Source: Porodaedalea pini (lineage: Eukaryota > Basidiomycota > Agaricomycetes > Hymenochaetales > Hymenochaetaceae). Taken from it: 64,000 nucleotides of DNA. How positions within the stretch are numbered: position 1 is the stretch's first letter; every line of letters begins with the position of its first letter. Below the pieces are notes generated by a model. The model saw only the letters and a program-made list of their open reading frames with translations, was not told the DNA's origin and made no database searches. The translations under genes were made by a program, and so were the position numbers. Positions 61,282-64,000 of the stretch are shown piece after piece. The stretch covers positions 2,232,001-2,296,000 of the forward strand of contig NBAY01000002.1 in assembly GCA_002794775.1 (NCBI GenBank). Direction: 5' to 3'.

Positions 61282-63377
61282 ATGAGCGTCGATGAGCAAC
61301 CCTTGAAAGCTTGGTACGATGATTTGCAAAGCGACCATCCTTTTAATCTGGAAGTGAAAGTTACAGCAAGTACACATTATGATCTTCGATCATTGCCTGA
61401 ATAACTTGATTTCCTTGGTCTTGCTAGTCTGATACTCCCGAGTGTTCCATGCCCTTCCGGGCTGTATCAGTCTTCCCTTGGGACATCACGTCGTTGGATA
61501 AACTATGGAATGGCGAATTTGCTACAGAGCCAACGAAGGTTGCGCAGTGGCGCAAAATTTACAATAAGTGGTCCGGGGTGGTTGCTGTGGGTGGAGGCTC
61601 GAAACTAGACTTATTCTTCAGTCGACCGCATCAGCAATATCTTCACATCTTCACTGTCGATGTTCCTGAAATGCGTACTCGCTTCGATAATGAGAGTTTA
61701 GTGCCAGTGAGTGAACAAACTCCTTCGGCTAATGCCCTTCGTATTTTGAATATTGATTATAGCGTACATACTATAGGAAGAACTCGACGTAACATGTATA
61801 ACATGGTGCATGGTGCAAAATGCGGATGAATTTTGGCCACTGGTGGCTTTCTCTGGCAATAGTATTTTGTACCTTTTCAACGTCGAAAAGGGCAGTTTTC
61901 ACGGTGTTCTGAGAGGTCATGGCGGGGTGCGTCAAGTCAAATGAAGAAACGAGAGATATTGCTAGTCTAAGAAGTTATTGGTTATAGAAAATAACCTCCC
62001 TCGCTGTGCATCCAGTTGATCCATGCATCCTAGCCTCAACATCGTACGACCAAACGTGTCGCATCTATGACCTCACAAAGAGGGTAGACTGTAAAATTGA
62101 CAATCCTCATTGGCCTGGAAAGTCAAAAATGGCGTTGGGCGGTGCGCCATTCGGTCTCCGGTCGAACGAATCGGAAGGCGTCGACTATGGACGCTGTACT
62201 GCGATTCTTGTAGGCGGTCTTCCTGGTGGACACTCAGCTCCCGTCCTTGGTGCTGTAATAAATTCAGTTGTATAATCAATGTCAGAGCATGCGCTAATCT
62301 AGACGTTGTGTACAGGCATTTCATCCGTTATATCCTGTCATCGCTACGTGCGGCGTAAATTGTCCTTTTGTTATTGAAAGTGCCCGTTACACGCCCTGAT
62401 CATAGTTTCAATCCAGATGGACCATGAAATAAAGCTATGGCGATTACCGGAGACCAAGGGCAACAGAATTTCTCGTGAAGACAAACCACTCTTTAGTACT
62501 GCTGCTATCCATAACGCACAAGTGCTCACTATTACTTGGTAAATTCATTTCCTTTAATTGTTAGAAGTACGCGTTCTTATTGGCGTGTAGGATGAGCAAA
62601 GACATGCTCATGTCGAACAGCGGGCCAGCCGTCCACAAGTCTGAGGAAACCGGTCTCGTCTACGTAGAACCAGGGACGCTCGTTCTGTGGCGATGGCTCG
62701 GATTCGAGCGTTTCTTCCCGCCAGATCGTGAGACTTGGCCGGCGATGCTTCGAGGAAACGCATCTGTAAGCTTCCCACTGTTAACAAGGCGCATTACTCA
62801 TTTATCTTCAAGGACTACCAAGGAAGTTGTACGTTTGAGGAATTGGTTCAATCTACTCTATGCTGAATTATTTTATACTTGCAAAGCATCATACAAGCTG
62901 ATCGCAAGTTACAAGCTTCCTTACCCTCAACTGCCCATATGTGCTTTCGTCTTTCAGACGCCCTCCCACACACCGTTGATTGCGCTGCCCTCGTTCGGCT
63001 GCGTGTATCTGTTGAGTGCGCGGCACTTTAAGCCGCGTCCGCCACGCCTCTATCCGCACACCAAGGTTGACGAACTCACCGCAGCGACGGACGAGCTCAG
63101 CTTAAGCACCGATCGCGGAAGAAACATTAGTGGAAACAGGGAGCTTCCGTGCTGGATCGTTGAAGCGACGAAATGCAGAAAAATGAACAACGACAATGAG
63201 GACGAGGGGCCGGAGGAAGAGGACAGAGAAGACGGCTTGCCGGAACTTGAGGCTTGCACGATTGCGGAGAACGGCCGCCTCTTGATTGGGGTAGGCGCGA
63301 ATGAGGGGATCTGGATATGGCGAATCCCTCGTGACAAACAAGTCAGACGAGACCCGGGCTCAGGCGAGGGGAGATAA
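61282..63377 (+). CDS. WD40-repeat protein, EED/ESC-like (PRC2 candidate)
   Basis: Exons join to a seven-bladed propeller: FWPLVAFSGNSILYLFNVEK, VLRGHGG-KITSLAVHPVD, ILASTSYDQTCRIYDLTKR, GGHSAPVLGA-AFHPLYPVI, ATCG-MDHEIKLWRLPE, LTIT-WMSKDMLMSNSGPA and finally TIAENGRLLIGVGANEGIWI. The HPxDP, CGMDHxIKLWR and final IWxWR-type words follow EED. Family knowledge: EED binds H3K27me3 and activates the PRC2 methyltransferase; several basidiomycetes keep PRC2. Inserts rich in acidic residues lie before the last blade. The start is ATG at 61282. Intron 1 (61366-61427) fits best with a GC donor (ACA/GCAAGT), but weaker GT donors at 61354 and 61360 are also in frame. A generic WD40 protein remains possible. 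Confidence 0.65.
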
Positions 63378-63831
63378 ACGAGGTGACACCGATGTGTATT
63401 TGAGCACCGCATAGAATACAGGGCATATCTGTAGATATGCATTTACTTCAGGAAGGCGGCGACTGATAACGAAAGGAACAATGTAGAAGGGATGCTGACA
63501 ACATACAAATAACACTAATATACATAATGGTATGTATAACGCGACTACAAAGCAACAGATCATCGTATGAGACGCCATGAAAGCAATCGAAATGAAATCT
63601 AGGTAACAACCATCAACATCATCATCTGCGTGGTGGAATGAATATGCCCCGGTTAGACGAGAAGCCCAAATACTCAAGCCCTGGGAGAAGAGAGAAAAAA
63701 AATATGAAACACCGACACTTCTGCATTCATTTGCTTCAAAAGCATACTCGAGTGTCCGTCAATAAGTAGGTAGCATCAGCGCGAGGCAGATGGAAGTCAG
63801 ATAGAACGGAGCACTCGTCCCTACCCCATCA
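63378..63831. other. Convergent 3' intergenic region
   Basis: About 450 bases between two converging genes, AT-rich, presumably 3' UTRs. Nothing else is seen. Confidence 0.4.
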
Positions 63832-64000
63832 TCACAGGGAGAAGCTTGGCAGGCGGCGGAAGATCCAGAGCTCCTTGCGGCCTTGTATGAAGCCCCAGAA
63901 GCCTGAGTGCGAAAGCGGGATGGTGCCCTCAAGCTTTAGACCCGATGAAGAGGCGTGGTCCAGAATGGTCGCGATCATGAGATCCGCAATACCTACGATG
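63832..64000 (-). CDS. 3' end of an unidentified gene (partial)
   Basis: The minus strand is open from the window edge to a TGA (complement of 63832-63834). The last 55 residues include LMIATILDHASSSGLKLEGT and HSGFWGFIQGRKELWIFRRL. The sequence looks folded and hydrophobic-basic, unlike a chance frame, but I do not recognise the family. The 5' part lies outside the window. Confidence 0.5.
   Translation of the reverse strand, partial: IVGIADLMIATILDHASSSGLKLEGTIPLSHSGFWGFIQGRKELWIFRRLPSFSL

Overview
This window is nuclear DNA of a filamentous fungus, most probably a mushroom-forming basidiomycete (Agaricomycetes). Genes are dense and broken by many short introns of about 50-70 nt. The Rec8-type cohesin, the Cln-type G1 cyclin, the DLDGD-type RNA-dependent RNA polymerases and the long S/T/P-rich unknown proteins all fit that group. 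No rRNA, tRNA, CRISPR or bacterial-type feature was recognised. All gene models were assembled by eye from reading frames and splice sites.

Layout. 0.1-6 kb: a C2H2 zinc-finger gene (+), a five-repeat polyubiquitin gene (-), a WDR5/Swd3-like WD40 gene (-) and eIF3k (+). 6-15.3 kb: an Avt1-like vacuolar amino-acid transporter (-), an Itc1/Acf1-like ISWI remodeller subunit (-) and a large unknown gene (+). 15.4-24.7 kb: a direct tandem duplication of about 4.6-4.7 kb, each copy carrying a complete RNA-dependent RNA polymerase gene (-). 24.9-34.9 kb: a Sec7-PH Arf exchange factor (-), Pescadillo/Nop7 (-), Sm D2 (+) and a Gfo/Idh/MocA-type oxidoreductase (+) with microexons, GC-AG introns and an apparent frameshift. 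35.57-36.25 kb: a short non-autonomous DNA transposon with terminal inverted repeats and a target-site duplication. 36.3-48 kb: a G1 cyclin (-), about 4.4 kb of DNA with no convincing gene, and a large disordered protein with an eIF4E-binding-type motif (-). 48-64 kb: a run of + strand genes: LYRM2-like, a membrane protein with a GRAM-like domain, Rec8, IPP isomerase, ribosomal protein S11, a PPZ-type phosphatase and an EED-like WD40 protein. The 3' end of an unidentified - strand gene closes the window.

Functional themes. Most genes are housekeeping: translation, splicing, ribosome assembly, ubiquitin and isoprenoid synthesis. Several act in chromatin or RNA silencing: the Swd3-like COMPASS subunit, the Itc1-like ISWI subunit, the EED-like PRC2 candidate and the RdRP pair. 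They are not an operon, and their proximity may be chance. Closely spaced divergent pairs (WD40/eIF3k, Pescadillo/SmD2, eIF4E-binding protein/LYRM2) probably share promoters.

The most unusual signals are the tandem RdRP pair, a concentration of GC-AG introns and microexons in the SmD2 and oxidoreductase genes, and the transposon with internal repeats.
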